From Oscillospiraceae bacterium (GTDB lineage Bacteria > Bacillota_A > Clostridia > Oscillospirales > Oscillospiraceae): a DNA stretch of 24,544 nt. Positions 1 to 8,058 of this stretch are shown one piece after another (the stretch's first letter is position 1; each line of letters opens with the position of its first letter). The notes beneath the pieces were generated by a model, which saw only the letters and a program-made list of their open reading frames with translations, had not been told where the DNA came from and did not search any database. The DNA lies in assembly GCA_017549325.1 (NCBI GenBank), contig JAFYVA010000088.1, positions 1 to 24,544 on the forward strand, read 5' to 3'. The translations under genes and the position numbers were made by a program.

Positions 1-801
1 CCCACCGGTGTGGGCAAGACGGAACTGTGCAAGACGCTGGCCGAGGCCATGTTCGGCGATGAGAGCGCCCTCATCCGCATCGATATGTCCGAGTATATGG
101 AGCGCCATACCGTGTCCCGTCTGGTGGGCTCGCCTCCCGGCTACGTGGGTCACGAAGAGGGCGGCCAGCTCACCGAGAAGGTACGCAGAAAGCCCTATTC
201 CGTGGTGCTCTTCGACGAGATGGAGAAGGCACACGAAGACGTGTGGAATATCCTGCTGCAGATCCTCGACGACGGCGTGGTGACCGACTCTCAGGGCCGC
301 ACCGTGGACTTTAAGAACACCGTCATCGTCATGACATCCAACGTGGGTGCCCGCAACATCACTGCAGCCAGAAGCGCCTCTCTGGGCTTTGCCGCCGCAG
401 AGGAGGAGAGCGAGGCCCAGCGCACCGAGCGCATCCGCACCGCCGTTATGGCCGAGCTGGACCGCACCTTCAAGCCCGAGTTTTTAAACCGCATCGACGA
501 GACCATCGTGTTCCGTCAGCTGACCGAGGGTGACATCGCCGAGATCGCCGGCCGTATGCTCTCCGTCACCGCCCGCCGCATGGCTGAGCAGGGCATCACC
601 CTCACATGGGAATCTGATGCCCTCACCGCCCTTGCCAAGGCAGGCTTTGACGAGCGCTACGGTGCCCGCCCCCTCCGCCGCAAGATCCAGTCCACCGTGG
701 AGGACGCGGTGGCCGAGCAGATGCTGGAGGGCAACCTCAAGCGCGGCGACACGGCCAAGATCGTGCTGCGGGATGACAAGATCACCGTGGAACAATCATA
801 A
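1..801 (+). CDS. clpC: ATP-dependent Clp protease ATPase subunit, ClpC/ClpA type (C-terminal part)
   Basis: The reading frame is open from the first base, so the 5' part lies outside the window; what remains is the second AAA+ module. The visible protein opens with the Walker A motif PTGVGKT, followed by the Clp hallmark SEYMERHTVSRLVGSPPGYVG, Walker B VVLFDEMEKAH, sensor 1 (VIVMTSNVG), the Arg-finger region FLNRIDETIVF and sensor 2 GARPLRRKIQ near the C-terminus. In the family this ring unfolds proteins and feeds them to ClpP. The SLGF tripeptide after sensor 1 fits the ClpP-docking loop of ClpC/ClpA and argues against ClpB, which lacks it. The choice between ClpC and ClpA cannot be made without the N-terminal half. 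The gene ends with TAA just before a strong terminator. Confidence 0.95.
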   Translation, partial: PTGVGKTELCKTLAEAMFGDESALIRIDMSEYMERHTVSRLVGSPPGYVGHEEGGQLTEKVRRKPYSVVLFDEMEKAHEDVWNILLQILDDGVVTDSQGRTVDFKNTVIVMTSNVGARNITAARSASLGFAAAEEESEAQRTERIRTAVMAELDRTFKPEFLNRIDETIVFRQLTEGDIAEIAGRMLSVTARRMAEQGITLTWESDALTALAKAGFDERYGARPLRRKIQSTVEDAVAEQMLEGNLKRGDTAKIVLRDDKITVEQS

Positions 802-827
802 ATTTTCCGTTTGTTTTTCCTCTTTAC

Positions 828-864
828 AAAAGACACCCTTTGCCGAGGCAAAGGGTGTCTTTTT
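828..864. terminator. bidirectional intrinsic terminator after clpC
   Basis: Perfect 17-bp stem (828-844 with 847-863) ending in a T run on the plus strand. The A-rich base of the stem also gives a T run on the minus strand, so it can stop both clpC and the small minus-strand gene at 950-1132. Confidence 0.9.
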
Positions 865-919
865 GCGCGCTGCACCACTTGTCATGCTGTACGGCGCAAC
901 AGGGCGCAAAGGGGGATGT

Positions 920-943
920 AAAGGGGGAGCCTGCTCCCCCTTT
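920..943 (-). other. GC-rich hairpin just after the stop of the 60-aa gene
   Basis: Perfect 11-bp stem (920-930 with 933-943) that begins 7 bases after the minus-strand stop codon. There is no T run after it on either strand, so it is either a weak terminator or a 3'-end stabilising hairpin; the fuller terminator at 828-864 lies beyond it. Confidence 0.5.
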
Positions 944-949
944 AAGATT

Positions 950-1132
950 TCACCTCATACAGCTGCGCACGTCCTCCACGGCGGTATCCACCGCATCGCC
1001 GAAGCGGTGCATGGCGCGGCCCACCGAGGTATGGCAGGTCCTGCCACGGCAGCAGAGCATATCCACCGCCGCACCGGCGGCCATGCCCAGCACCATACCG
1101 CGAATAAAGGAATTCATCGACATTTTCATCAT
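950..1132 (-). CDS. small glycine-rich membrane-type protein, unknown function
   Basis: Sixty residues. The N-terminal third (SFIRGMVLGMAAGAAVDML) is a short hydrophobic, glycine/alanine-spaced segment that could form one membrane helix, as in YtxH-like small proteins. The rest is basic and His/Cys-containing with no recognisable domain. I accept it as a gene because an AAAGGAGAT ribosome binding site stands directly before the tandem ATGs at 1132 and 1129 (the second has the more usual spacing), and because it is followed by hairpins. It is convergent with clpC and divergent from the operon starting at 1269. No function can be assigned. Confidence 0.65.
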   Translation of the reverse strand: MMKMSMNSFIRGMVLGMAAGAAVDMLCCRGRTCHTSVGRAMHRFGDAVDTAVEDVRSCMR

Positions 1133-1198
1133 TTATCTCCTTTCAGATGGTATGGTTTCAGTTTACCCCGCAAGAGACGGAAAAAACCGCGTGGATTC

Positions 1199-1227
1199 TT
1201 GCCAAATGCGGCCCTGAGTGGTAAAAT
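1199..1227 (+). promoter_or_regulatory. sigma-A-type promoter for the 1269-7581 operon
   Basis: TTGCCA at 1199-1204 and TAAAAT at 1222-1227 are separated by 17 bases, each one base from consensus. Transcription would start about 35 bases before the ATG at 1269. Confidence 0.65.
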
Positions 1228-1268
1228 AAAATATTGAAAAAAATTTCAGCGAAACCGAGGTTGATACT

Positions 1269-2024
1269 ATGTCTTTTGAGCGTTTACAATCTGCCCTGCG
1301 CCGCGCCAAAACGCCGCTGGCACTGGGCATTGCCCCCACCGTCGACGAGGTGGCCGCCCCCCTGCGCAGACAGTTCAATGAGATGCTGGGCAGCGGTTCT
1401 CTGGCCGACTGCGAAGCGCTGCGCTACCATTCCATGCAGCTGCTGGAGCTGGCCGAGGGTCGCCTCGGCGCCGTGGTCATCGATGCCGACTGCTTTTTGC
1501 CCTACGGCATGATGGGCGCCGATGTGCTGAGTAATCTCGTCACCGCCGCCCGCGCCAAGGGGATCTACTCCATCGTGGACTACCGCACCACCCGTCCTCT
1601 GCCCTATCTCAGCGGCGAGAACGCACCCGACGGCATCACCGTCATGCCCTATGTGGGAGGCGACGCCGCCGCTGCCGTAGCGGATAAGTCCCTCTTCGCC
1701 ACGGTGCTGACCAACAACCCCACCGGCGGCGAGGTGCAGAGTCTCATCGCCGGTGACCGCCCCCTGTATGTGGCGCTGGCCATGCAGATGGCTCGCCGCG
1801 GGGCAGGTCTCGTGGTGGAGACGGGCTACAGCCTCGATGTGAAGGAACTGCGCCGCCGCTGCGGCGGAGCCTTTATGATGCTCAAGCACTGCAACGGAGA
1901 AAACGCCGCCCCTGCCTTCGACGACTACGGACACGGGGCCATGGTGGTGGACTATCGTCTCCGCAGCGCCGAGGATGTGGACGGCGCCATCCGTGAACTG
2001 AAAGGTTGGGTGAACATCGTATGA
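1269..2024 (+). CDS. orotidine-5'-phosphate decarboxylase-like protein without the catalytic Lys
   Basis: 251 residues that can be laid along type 2 OMP decarboxylases (PyrF): LALGIAPTVDEV matches the CVGLDP start, AVVIDADCFLPYG matches the AVKPQxAFxExxG strand, ITVMPYVGGD matches VNPYLGxD, and VLTNNPTGGEVQSL matches the KTSNPxxGxxQ strand. At the active site, however, the family's D-x-K-R-x-D-I core is replaced by VDYRTTRPLP, and the KP of the earlier strand is replaced by ID. The catalytic Lys and second Asp are therefore absent, so decarboxylation of OMP is unlikely; a fold-retaining paralogue with another role is inferred. Start ATG at 1269 follows a CGAGGT ribosome site. The stop overlaps the next start by 4 bases (ATGA), so the two are co-translated. 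Confidence 0.75.
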   Translation: MSFERLQSALRRAKTPLALGIAPTVDEVAAPLRRQFNEMLGSGSLADCEALRYHSMQLLELAEGRLGAVVIDADCFLPYGMMGADVLSNLVTAARAKGIYSIVDYRTTRPLPYLSGENAPDGITVMPYVGGDAAAAVADKSLFATVLTNNPTGGEVQSLIAGDRPLYVALAMQMARRGAGLVVETGYSLDVKELRRRCGGAFMMLKHCNGENAAPAFDDYGHGAMVVDYRLRSAEDVDGAIRELKGWVNIV

Positions 2025-3043
2025 CGCGCATTTTTCTCATTCGTCACGCCGAGGCCGAGGGCAACCTCTACCGCATCGCCCACGGCCAGTACAACGGTCT
2101 CATCACCGATCGGGGCTACCGCCAGATCGAGGTGCTGCGCCGCCGTTTTGAAAACGAGCACATCGACGCGGTGTACTCCTCCGATCTCTTCCGCGCCCGC
2201 ACTACCGCCAAGGCCATCTACGAGGCCAAGGGTCTGCCCCTCCACCTCGAGCCCGCCTTCCGTGAGATCCACATGGGCATCTGGGAGGGTCGCCTCTGGC
2301 AGGAGCTGAACACCGAGTTTGAAGAGCAGATGTTCTGCTTCAACCGCAAGCTGGACGGCTACGGCGTGGAGGGGAGCGAGACATGCCGGCAGGTGCTGGA
2401 CCGCTTCCTCCCCGCGCTGGAACGGGTGGCAAAGACCCACGACGGCCAGACGGTGGCCGTGTTCTCCCACGGTGCCGCCGTCCGTATGGTGCTGGGCACG
2501 CTGCAGGGTCTGCCCCTTTCCGAGGTGGGCGAGACGCCCCACGGCGACAACACCGCCGTGGCACTTCTGGAATACGATAACGGCAAGTTCTCTATCGTGT
2601 ACATGAACGACAACTCCCATCAGGTGGAGGCGGGCCTGTCCACCTTCGCCAAGCAGACCTGGTGGAAAGATAAGCGCATGATGAGCGGCGGGCAGTACTA
2701 CCGCCCCATGGATGCCGAAACCGCCGCCAAATTCGCCGTCCCCGACGGCGGCGAGCGCATCGCCGTGTGGTTTGACGGTAAGCCCGTGGGTGCCGTGCAG
2801 CTGCTGCCTGAGAAAGACCCCACCGTTGGTTGGATCGGCTACTACTATCTCACACCCGAGATGCGCGGACGCAACTACGGCATCCCCCCGCTGGGGCAGG
2901 CCGTCATGTACTACCGCGAGCGGGGCATCGACCGCCTCCGCATCGAGACAGACGATCCCGATGTCCGCGGTTTCTTCGCCCACTACGGCTTCTACCCCCT
3001 CGAGGGCAACGTCATGGAAAAATACACAGGATACGGAGAGTAA
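2021..3043 (+). CDS. histidine phosphatase domain fused to a GNAT acetyltransferase domain
   Basis: 340 residues. Residues 1-200 form a histidine (phosphoglycerate mutase-type) phosphatase: the phosphorylated His sits in FLIRHAEAEGN, followed by SSDLFRARTTA, the acidic REIHMGIWEG segment and the second His in FSHGAAVRM. After a linker, residues of about 250-340 look like a GNAT fold, with GWIGYYYLTPEMRGRNYGI as the acetyl-CoA loop and FFAHYGFYPL as the terminal strand-helix. The start at 2021 overlaps the previous stop; a TTG further upstream at 2006 would add five residues but breaks the start of the phosphatase strand. The substrate is unknown. A phosphatase-acetyltransferase fusion suggests one small molecule or nucleotide handled twice, which is inference. 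Confidence 0.85.
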   Translation: MTRIFLIRHAEAEGNLYRIAHGQYNGLITDRGYRQIEVLRRRFENEHIDAVYSSDLFRARTTAKAIYEAKGLPLHLEPAFREIHMGIWEGRLWQELNTEFEEQMFCFNRKLDGYGVEGSETCRQVLDRFLPALERVAKTHDGQTVAVFSHGAAVRMVLGTLQGLPLSEVGETPHGDNTAVALLEYDNGKFSIVYMNDNSHQVEAGLSTFAKQTWWKDKRMMSGGQYYRPMDAETAAKFAVPDGGERIAVWFDGKPVGAVQLLPEKDPTVGWIGYYYLTPEMRGRNYGIPPLGQAVMYYRERGIDRLRIETDDPDVRGFFAHYGFYPLEGNVMEKYTGYGE

Positions 3044-3046
3044 GGT

Positions 3047-5029
3047 ATGGAAAAAGGATTTCAGTTTCTCCCCGTCAGCCGCGATGAGATGATTGAGCGC
3101 GGCTGGTACTACTACGATTTTCTGATCGTCAGCGCCGACGGTTATATCGACCACCCCAGCTTCGGCTCTACGCTGATCGCCCGATTGCTGGAGAGCGAGG
3201 GCTACCGCGTGGCCATGCTGGCCCAGCCCAAGTGGGACAGCGCCGAGGCCTTCCTCGCCATGGGCAAGCCCCGCTACGGCGTGTTCATCGGCGGCGGCAA
3301 CCTCGACTCCATGGTGGCACACTACACCGTGGCCAAGCGCCGCCGCACCCGCGACCTGTACAGCCCCCGCGGCGAGATGGGTCACCGCCCCGACCGCGCC
3401 GCCATCGTCTATGCCAACCGCGCCCGCGAGGCCTTCCCCGACAGCCCCATCATCGTGGGCGGTCTGGAGCCCTCCCTGCGCCGCTTCGCCCACTATGACT
3501 ACTGGGACGACAATGTGCGCCGTCCCTTCCTCTTCGACGCGCCCGCCGACCTGCTGGTCTACGGCATGGGTGAGAAGGCCACGGTGGAGATCGCCCGCCG
3601 CCTCTCCCGCAAGCAGGATGTGCGCACCATCACCGATGTCCGCGGCACGGCCTACATCACCGCCGATAAGGAGAGCTGCACCTTCCACAGCATCGACTGC
3701 CCCTCCTTCGAGGCGGTCTGTCAGGATAAGGTGGACTACGCCCGCGCCAATAAGATCCAGTACGAAGAGCACGATCCCATCCGCGGCAAGGCCATCATCC
3801 AGCCCTGTCAGGGCCGCTATCTGGTGTGCAATCCCCCCCAGCGCCCTCTGAATCGGGAGGGTCTGGACAAGCTCTTTGCCCTGCCCTATGTCCGTGAGGT
3901 GCACCCCATGTACGAGGGCGGCATCCCCGCCATTGAGGAGGTGCGCTTCTCCATCAGCCATAACCGCGGCTGCTTTGGCGGCTGCAACTTCTGCGCACTG
4001 GCCTTCCATCAGGGCCGCATGGTCACCTCCCGCAGCATCGAGTAGGTGCTGGATGAGGCCGAGCTGCTGACCCACGAGAAGGAGTTCAAGGGCTACATCC
4101 ACGATGTGGGCGGCCCCAGCGCCAACTTCCGCCACACCTCCTGCAAGCAGCAGAAAGAGCACGGTATGTGCAAGAACAAGTCCTGCCTTGCCCCCGAGCC
4201 CTGCAAGAATCTGGACCCCGACCACAGCGAGTATGTGGAGCTCCTGCGCCGTATGCGGGAGATCCCCGGCATCAAGAAGGTGTTCGTCCGCAGCGGCGTC
4301 CGCTACGACTACATGCTGCAGGATAAGAAGGGTGAGTTCTTCCGCGAGCTGGTGACCCACCACGTATCGGGCCAGCTGAAGGTGGCGCCCGAGCACTGTG
4401 TCTCCTCCGTCCTCGACTACATGGGCAAGCCCCATTTCGATGTATTCCTGAAGTTCTGGCGTCAGTACCAGAAGATCAACGAGGATGCCGGCAAGCAGCA
4501 GTACATCGTCCCCTACCTGATGTCCTCCCACCCCGGCTGCACGCTGGAGGATGCCGTGGAGCTGGCGGTCTATCTGAAGAAGGCCGGCCGCCGCCCCGAG
4601 CAGGTACAGGACTTCTACCCCACCCCCGGCACGCTCTCCACCTGTATGTACTACACGGGCATCGACCCCCGTACCATGAAAGAGGTCTACGTTGCCCGCG
4701 ATCCCCACGATAAGGCGCTGCAGCGCGCCCTCCTCCAGTGGGGCCGCAGCGAAAAGCGCGGGCAGGTCATGGAGGCGCTGGAGCGCACCGGCCGCACCGA
4801 CCTCATCGGCTACGGCCCCGAGTGCCTCATCCGCCCCGACAAGGGCAGCATCTACGATGTGAAAAAGCCCCCCGAGAAGCCCAAGACCGTCAAGGAAAAG
4901 CGCAAGGAGCAGCACATCAAGGACGGTACGCCCCTGCGCCGCCGCAAGGACGGCCAAAAGGGCAAGATGTCTGAGAAGAAAAAGGCCGCTTTTGCCAAGC
5001 AGCGCGCCGCCAAAGCAAAGAAGAAGTGA
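3047..5029 (+). pseudogene. YgiQ-family radical SAM protein interrupted by an in-frame TAG
   Basis: Two abutting pieces in the same frame (3047-4045 and 4046-5029) make one full YgiQ-type protein of about 660 residues. The first holds the N-terminal region (FLPVSRDEMIERGWYYYDFL) and the radical SAM cluster motif CFGGCNFC. The second continues at once with VLDEAELL and FKGYIHDVGGPSANFRH, the rest of the barrel, and a Lys-rich tail typical of the family. They are separated only by TAG at 4043-4045, at a place where relatives run straight through. The C-terminal part has no start site of its own. As written the product would stop just after the Fe-S motif and be inactive, unless the TAG is suppressed, recoded or a base error. 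It starts 3 bases after the preceding gene and its substrate is not known. Confidence 0.9.
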
Positions 5030-5045
5030 TCGGAGGTGACGTCCC

Positions 5046-5522
5046 ATGGCGCAGCCCTATACGATTTTGGTCCTGTCCGACTCCCACGGCAATGTGGAGA
5101 ATATGCGCCGCGCCGTGGAGCAGTTTAGTCCCCACCACATCCTGCATCTGGGCGACTGCCGCCGTGACGCAGGACACCTCAGCGAGGACTATCCCCACAT
5201 CCCCATGACCACCGTGGCGGGCAACTGCGATTTTGGTGGCCTCGACGAGCCCGAGCAGCTCATCGAGCTGCGGGGCATCCGCATCCTGATGATGCACGGC
5301 CACACGCGGAATGTGAAGGCCACGGGTATGTCGGCCTATTACGCCGCCCGCGAGATGGGGGCCGACGTGCTCGTCTACGGTCACACCCACATCCCGCTGG
5401 TGGACTTCGACGGGACGCTCTACACCATGAACCCCGGCGCGGCGGGCGACCGCCTGCGCCCCACCTGCGGTATCATCACCATCAGGGACGGCAAGGCCGA
5501 ATGTGCCGTCCATCGGCTGTGA
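5046..5522 (+). CDS. YfcE/MJ0936-family metallophosphoesterase
   Basis: 158 residues with all the metal-binding signatures of the calcineurin-like fold in order: LSDSHGN near the N-terminus, HLGDC, AGNCD, MMHGHT and VYGHTH, then NPGAAGDRLRP. The size is that of the small YfcE-type cytoplasmic phosphodiesterases, which hydrolyse phosphodiesters with two divalent metals. The ATG at 5046 follows GGAGGTGA with normal spacing, 16 bases after the YgiQ stop, so it belongs to the same operon. The natural substrate cannot be read from sequence. Confidence 0.92.
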   Translation: MAQPYTILVLSDSHGNVENMRRAVEQFSPHHILHLGDCRRDAGHLSEDYPHIPMTTVAGNCDFGGLDEPEQLIELRGIRILMMHGHTRNVKATGMSAYYAAREMGADVLVYGHTHIPLVDFDGTLYTMNPGAAGDRLRPTCGIITIRDGKAECAVHRL

Positions 5523-5537
5523 AAGGAGGAGAAAGAA

Positions 5538-6371
5538 ATGCTGTATCTTGGCTGTCATCTCTCCCCCTCCGAGGGCTTTGCCGCCATGGGCCGCACCTGC
5601 CTCTCGCTGGGAGGCAACACCTGCCAGTTCTTCACCCGCAATCCCCGGGGCAGCCGCGCCAAGGCCATCGACCCCGCCGACGCCGCCGCCTTTATGGCGC
5701 TGGCCGGGGAACGGGGGATCGGCACCGTGGTGGCACACGCCCCCTATACCATCAACGCCTGCTCCAAGGACGAGCGCACCCGGGAGTTTGCCCTCCAGAC
5801 CCTTGCCGACGATCTGCAGCGGATGGAGTATCTCCCCGGCAACCTCTATAACTTCCACCCCGGCTCCCATACGGGACAGGGCGTGGAAACGGGCATTGCG
5901 CTGATCGCCCATGCGCTCAATACCGTCCTCTTCCCTCAGCAGCAGACCACCGTCCTTCTCGAGACCATGGCCGGTAAGGGCAGTGAAGTGGGCTCCACCT
6001 TTGAAGAGCTGCGCGCCATCATCGACCGGGTGGAGCTATCGGACAAACTGGGCGTCTGCCTCGACACCTGCCACGTGTGGGACGCGGGCTACGATATCGT
6101 GGGCGATCTCGACGGCGTACTGACCGCGTTTGATAAAGCGCTCGGCCTTGACAGACTCAAGGCCATCCATATCAACGACTCCCTCAATGACCGCGGCGCA
6201 CGGAAAGACCGCCACGCCGTCATCGGCGGCGGCTATATCAGTATCGAGGCGTTCGCCCGCATCGTCAACCACCCCGCTTTGAAAGGTCTGCCCATGGTAC
6301 TGGAGACCCCCAACGATTTGGACGGCTACGCACGGGAGATCGACCTGCTGCGGCAGATGGAGGTGCTGTAA
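5538..6371 (+). CDS. nfo: endonuclease IV (AP endonuclease, deoxyribonuclease IV)
   Basis: 277 residues, the usual length of Nfo. In the family it cuts the DNA backbone 5' to abasic sites using three zinc ions. The zinc ligands are visible in order: His in [10 protein letters not shown], His in YNFHPGSH, Glu in [13 protein letters not shown], Asp and His in [13 protein letters not shown], His in IHINDS, Asp-Arg-His in [10 protein letters not shown] and Glu in VLETPND. A near-perfect AAAGGAGG site precedes the ATG. It lies 15 bases after the phosphoesterase stop and 1 base before the next gene, so translation of the three is probably coupled. Confidence 0.96.
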   Translation: MLYLGCHLSPSEGFAAMGRTCLSLGGNTCQFFTRNPRGSRAKAIDPADAAAFMALAGERGIGTVVAHAPYTINACSKDERTREFALQTLADDLQRMEYLPGNLYNFHPGSHTGQGVETGIALIAHALNTVLFPQQQTTVLLETMAGKGSEVGSTFEELRAIIDRVELSDKLGVCLDTCHVWDAGYDIVGDLDGVLTAFDKALGLDRLKAIHINDSLNDRGARKDRHAVIGGGYISIEAFARIVNHPALKGLPMVLETPNDLDGYAREIDLLRQMEVL

Positions 6372-6372
6372 C

Positions 6373-6612
6373 ATGGCCATGAGCGGCATTGTGGAGATCG
6401 ATCTCCACGGCAAGAACGAATATCAGGCCAAGGTGACCATCGACGCGGCGCTGCGCCGCGCCAGAACCGGCACCTACCGCCTGCGGCTCATCCACGGTTA
6501 CCACGGCGGTACGGCCCTGCGGGATATGATCCGCCGGGAATATGCCGGCAAATGTCTCCGCGTGCTGCCCATCGACAACGGACGCACCGATCTGGTGCTG
6601 CGGGAGTTTTAA
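6373..6612 (+). CDS. stand-alone Smr-domain protein
   Basis: 79 residues consisting only of a small MutS-related (Smr) domain: the DLHGKN motif near residues 10-15, then HGYHGGTALRDMIR in place of the usual HGxGxGxLR, with an extra residue in the loop. Smr domains cut nucleic acids, either branched DNA or, as in ribosome-rescue proteins, RNA; a 79-residue solo domain does not tell which. The ribosome site GGAGGTG lies inside the end of nfo and the start follows its stop by one base. Pairing with an AP endonuclease makes a nucleic-acid role plausible. Confidence 0.88.
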   Translation: MAMSGIVEIDLHGKNEYQAKVTIDAALRRARTGTYRLRLIHGYHGGTALRDMIRREYAGKCLRVLPIDNGRTDLVLREF

Positions 6613-6613
6613 G

Positions 6614-7429
6614 ATGAAAATTGCCCAAATTCAAATGACCGTCACCGGCGATAAAAGCGCCGACATCCGCCGCGCCTGCGACCTGATCCGCAGCGCGGGG
6701 GACATGGACCTTGCCATCCTCCCCGAGATGTTCTGCTGCCCCTATGACAACGCCTGCTTCCGCGATTACGGTGAGCCCGCGGGCGGAGAGGCCTACACCG
6801 CCCTCTCGGCGTTGGCAAAAGAGCGCGGCATCTATCTGGTGGGCGGCTCCGTCCCCGAGCTGACCGAGGGCAAGGTCTACAACACCTGCTACGTCTTCGA
6901 CCCCCAGGGACAGTGCATCGCCCGCCACCGCAAGACGCACCTGTTCGACATTGATGTGGAGGGCGGCCAGCGGTTCTGCGAGTCCGATGTACTGACGGCG
7001 GGCCGCGATGTGACCAACTTTGAGACCCCGTGGGGCACCATGGGTGTGTGCATCTGCTTCGACTTCCGCTTTTCCGAACTGAGCCGCCTGATGGCCCTCC
7101 GCGGCGCGCAGGTGATCTTCGTCCCCGCCGCCTTCAACATGACCACCGGCCCCGCCCACTGGCAGCTGCTGTTCCGTCAGCGTGCGGTGGATAACCAGTG
7201 CTTCACCGTGGGCACCTCCCCTGCACGGGATGTAAACGCCTCGTATGTTGCATGGGGACACTCCATCATCTGCGACCCGTGGGGCAGCGTGGTATCGGAG
7301 CTGGACGAGGGCGAGCATATCGCCGTCACCGATCTGGATTTAAGCCGCGTTTCCGCCATCCGCCGCCAGCTGCCGATTCTGTCGGCGCGGCGGGAAGATT
7401 TGTATGAAATAAAGGAGAAAACACAATGA
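6614..7429 (+). CDS. nitrilase-superfamily amidase (omega-amidase/NIT2-like)
   Basis: 271 residues from the ATG at 6614, which follows GGGAG with 7-base spacing; the open frame upstream overlaps the Smr gene and is not needed. The nitrilase triad is visible: Glu38 in LPEMF, Lys107 in HRKTHLFD and Cys148 in VCICFDFRFSEL, with FVPAAFNMTTGPAHW and RAVDNQCF as supporting motifs. This set is typical of omega-amidase/NIT2-type C-N hydrolases that remove ammonia from alpha-ketoglutaramate-like or other small amides in the cytoplasm. Its stop overlaps the next start (ATGA). Confidence 0.92.
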   Translation: MKIAQIQMTVTGDKSADIRRACDLIRSAGDMDLAILPEMFCCPYDNACFRDYGEPAGGEAYTALSALAKERGIYLVGGSVPELTEGKVYNTCYVFDPQGQCIARHRKTHLFDIDVEGGQRFCESDVLTAGRDVTNFETPWGTMGVCICFDFRFSELSRLMALRGAQVIFVPAAFNMTTGPAHWQLLFRQRAVDNQCFTVGTSPARDVNASYVAWGHSIICDPWGSVVSELDEGEHIAVTDLDLSRVSAIRRQLPILSARREDLYEIKEKTQ

Positions 7430-7581
7430 AAAAAGCACTTCCTATCATCTGCCTCGCCGCCGGCGGCGTGCTGGTCGGCGCATTGGCCGGCCACATGGAT
7501 ACGCCACTGGGTACGGTGGGTTTCGTCATCGGCGTATTCTGCATGGTCTTTTCCGCCGTGGCACTGGGAAAACAGGGCTGA
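7426..7581 (+). CDS. 51-residue two-helix membrane protein
   Basis: A short gene that begins inside the nitrilase stop, with AAAGGAG at 7412-7417 as ribosome site. It reads MKKALPIICLAAGGVLVGAL at the N-terminus and ends at TGA 7579-7581. Two hydrophobic stretches (about residues 5-21 and 30-47) are separated by a short polar turn, so it should be a tiny inner-membrane hairpin protein. No family is recognised. The strong ribosome site and tight coupling to the operon make it more than a chance frame. Confidence 0.7.
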   Translation: MKKALPIICLAAGGVLVGALAGHMDTPLGTVGFVIGVFCMVFSAVALGKQG

Positions 7582-7598
7582 ATTTCCTCGTTTCCCCC

Positions 7599-7626
7599 TT
7601 GACAAACGGGGCGAAAATGGTATAAT
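7599..7626 (+). promoter_or_regulatory. promoter of tRNA-Leu(GAG)
   Basis: Perfect TTGACA at 7599-7604 and perfect TATAAT at 7621-7626, spaced 16 bases. The start of transcription falls at about 7633, so the tRNA has a leader of about 20 bases. Confidence 0.9.
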
Positions 7627-7653
7627 ACTCTAGTGTTCGTGAGAGGCCGATTT

Positions 7654-7740
7654 GCGAGCGTGCTGGAATCGGCAGACAGGCAGGCTTGAGGTGCCTGTGT
7701 TCGTAAGGACGTGTGGGTTCAAGTCCCATCGCTCGCACCA
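7654..7740 (+). tRNA. tRNA-Leu(GAG)
   Basis: 87 bases with encoded CCA. The acceptor stem GCGAGCG pairs with CGCTCGC, the discriminator is A, the anticodon arm is CAGGC-TTGAGGT-GCCTG with anticodon GAG, and there is the long variable arm of class II tRNAs and a normal T-loop TTCAAGT. It is followed by a trailer complementary to the leader (see findings). Confidence 0.97.
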
Positions 7741-7775
7741 CCTCTCACGAATACAAAAATAATCGAAAAAAGGTA

Positions 7776-7804
7776 TTGACAAACGGTACCACATCGGTTA
7801 TAAT
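7776..7804 (+). promoter_or_regulatory. promoter of tRNA-Leu(CAG)
   Basis: Perfect TTGACA at 7776-7781 and perfect TATAAT at 7799-7804 with a 17-base spacer, directly before the second tRNA. Confidence 0.9.
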
Positions 7805-7818
7805 ATATTATGTTGTTC

Positions 7819-7906
7819 GCGCGAGTGGTGGAATTGGCAGACTCGCTAGATTCAGGTTCTAGTGCTCATTACGGGCGTGCGGGTTCAAGTCCCGCCTCGC
7901 GCACCA
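7819..7906 (+). tRNA. tRNA-Leu(CAG)
   Basis: 88 bases with encoded CCA. The acceptor stem GCGCGAG pairs with CTCGCGC, and the anticodon arm CTAGA-TTCAGGT-TCTAG gives anticodon CAG. It has a long variable arm and T-loop TTCAAGT. It serves CUG codons, which dominate this GC-rich genome. Confidence 0.97.
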
Positions 7907-7937
7907 AAAAGGACAGTCGAAAGACTGTCCTTTTTTT
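7906..7937 (+). terminator. intrinsic terminator of the tRNA-Leu unit
   Basis: Stem GGACAGTC/GACTGTCC with a GAAA tetraloop, flanked by A5 and T7. It begins at the last base of the CCA end. Confidence 0.95.
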
Positions 7938-8018
7938 GTTTGCCCCGCGTCTTTGGCGCGGTTATTTCGCACCCATCTCCCCTGCGCACCAGAGGCAGGC
8001 ACCGCATATACTGTATTA

Positions 8019-8036
8019 CCGAGGCATCTGCCTCGG
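8019..8036 (+). promoter_or_regulatory. leader hairpin before the DUF11 gene
   Basis: Perfect 8-bp stem CCGAGGCA/TGCCTCGG with a 2-base gap, placed 10 bases before the AGGAGG ribosome site of the gene at 8059. It has no T run, so it is not a terminator; it could stabilise the mRNA or control translation. Confidence 0.45.
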
Positions 8037-8058
8037 AATACGCAACAGGAGGGATTTC

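Noticed and set aside
4043..4045. TAG recoding as the genome's rule (pyrrolysine or Gln)
   Set aside because: The gene at 10760-11023 seems to use TAG as a true stop, all others end in TAA/TGA, and no suppressor tRNA is in the window. One codon is not enough evidence.
1952..5047. 1031-codon open frame on the minus strand
   Set aside because: It lies fully antisense to three well-supported genes, is made of Leu/Ala/Gly/His-rich low-information sequence, and comes from GC-rich codon bias on the other strand.
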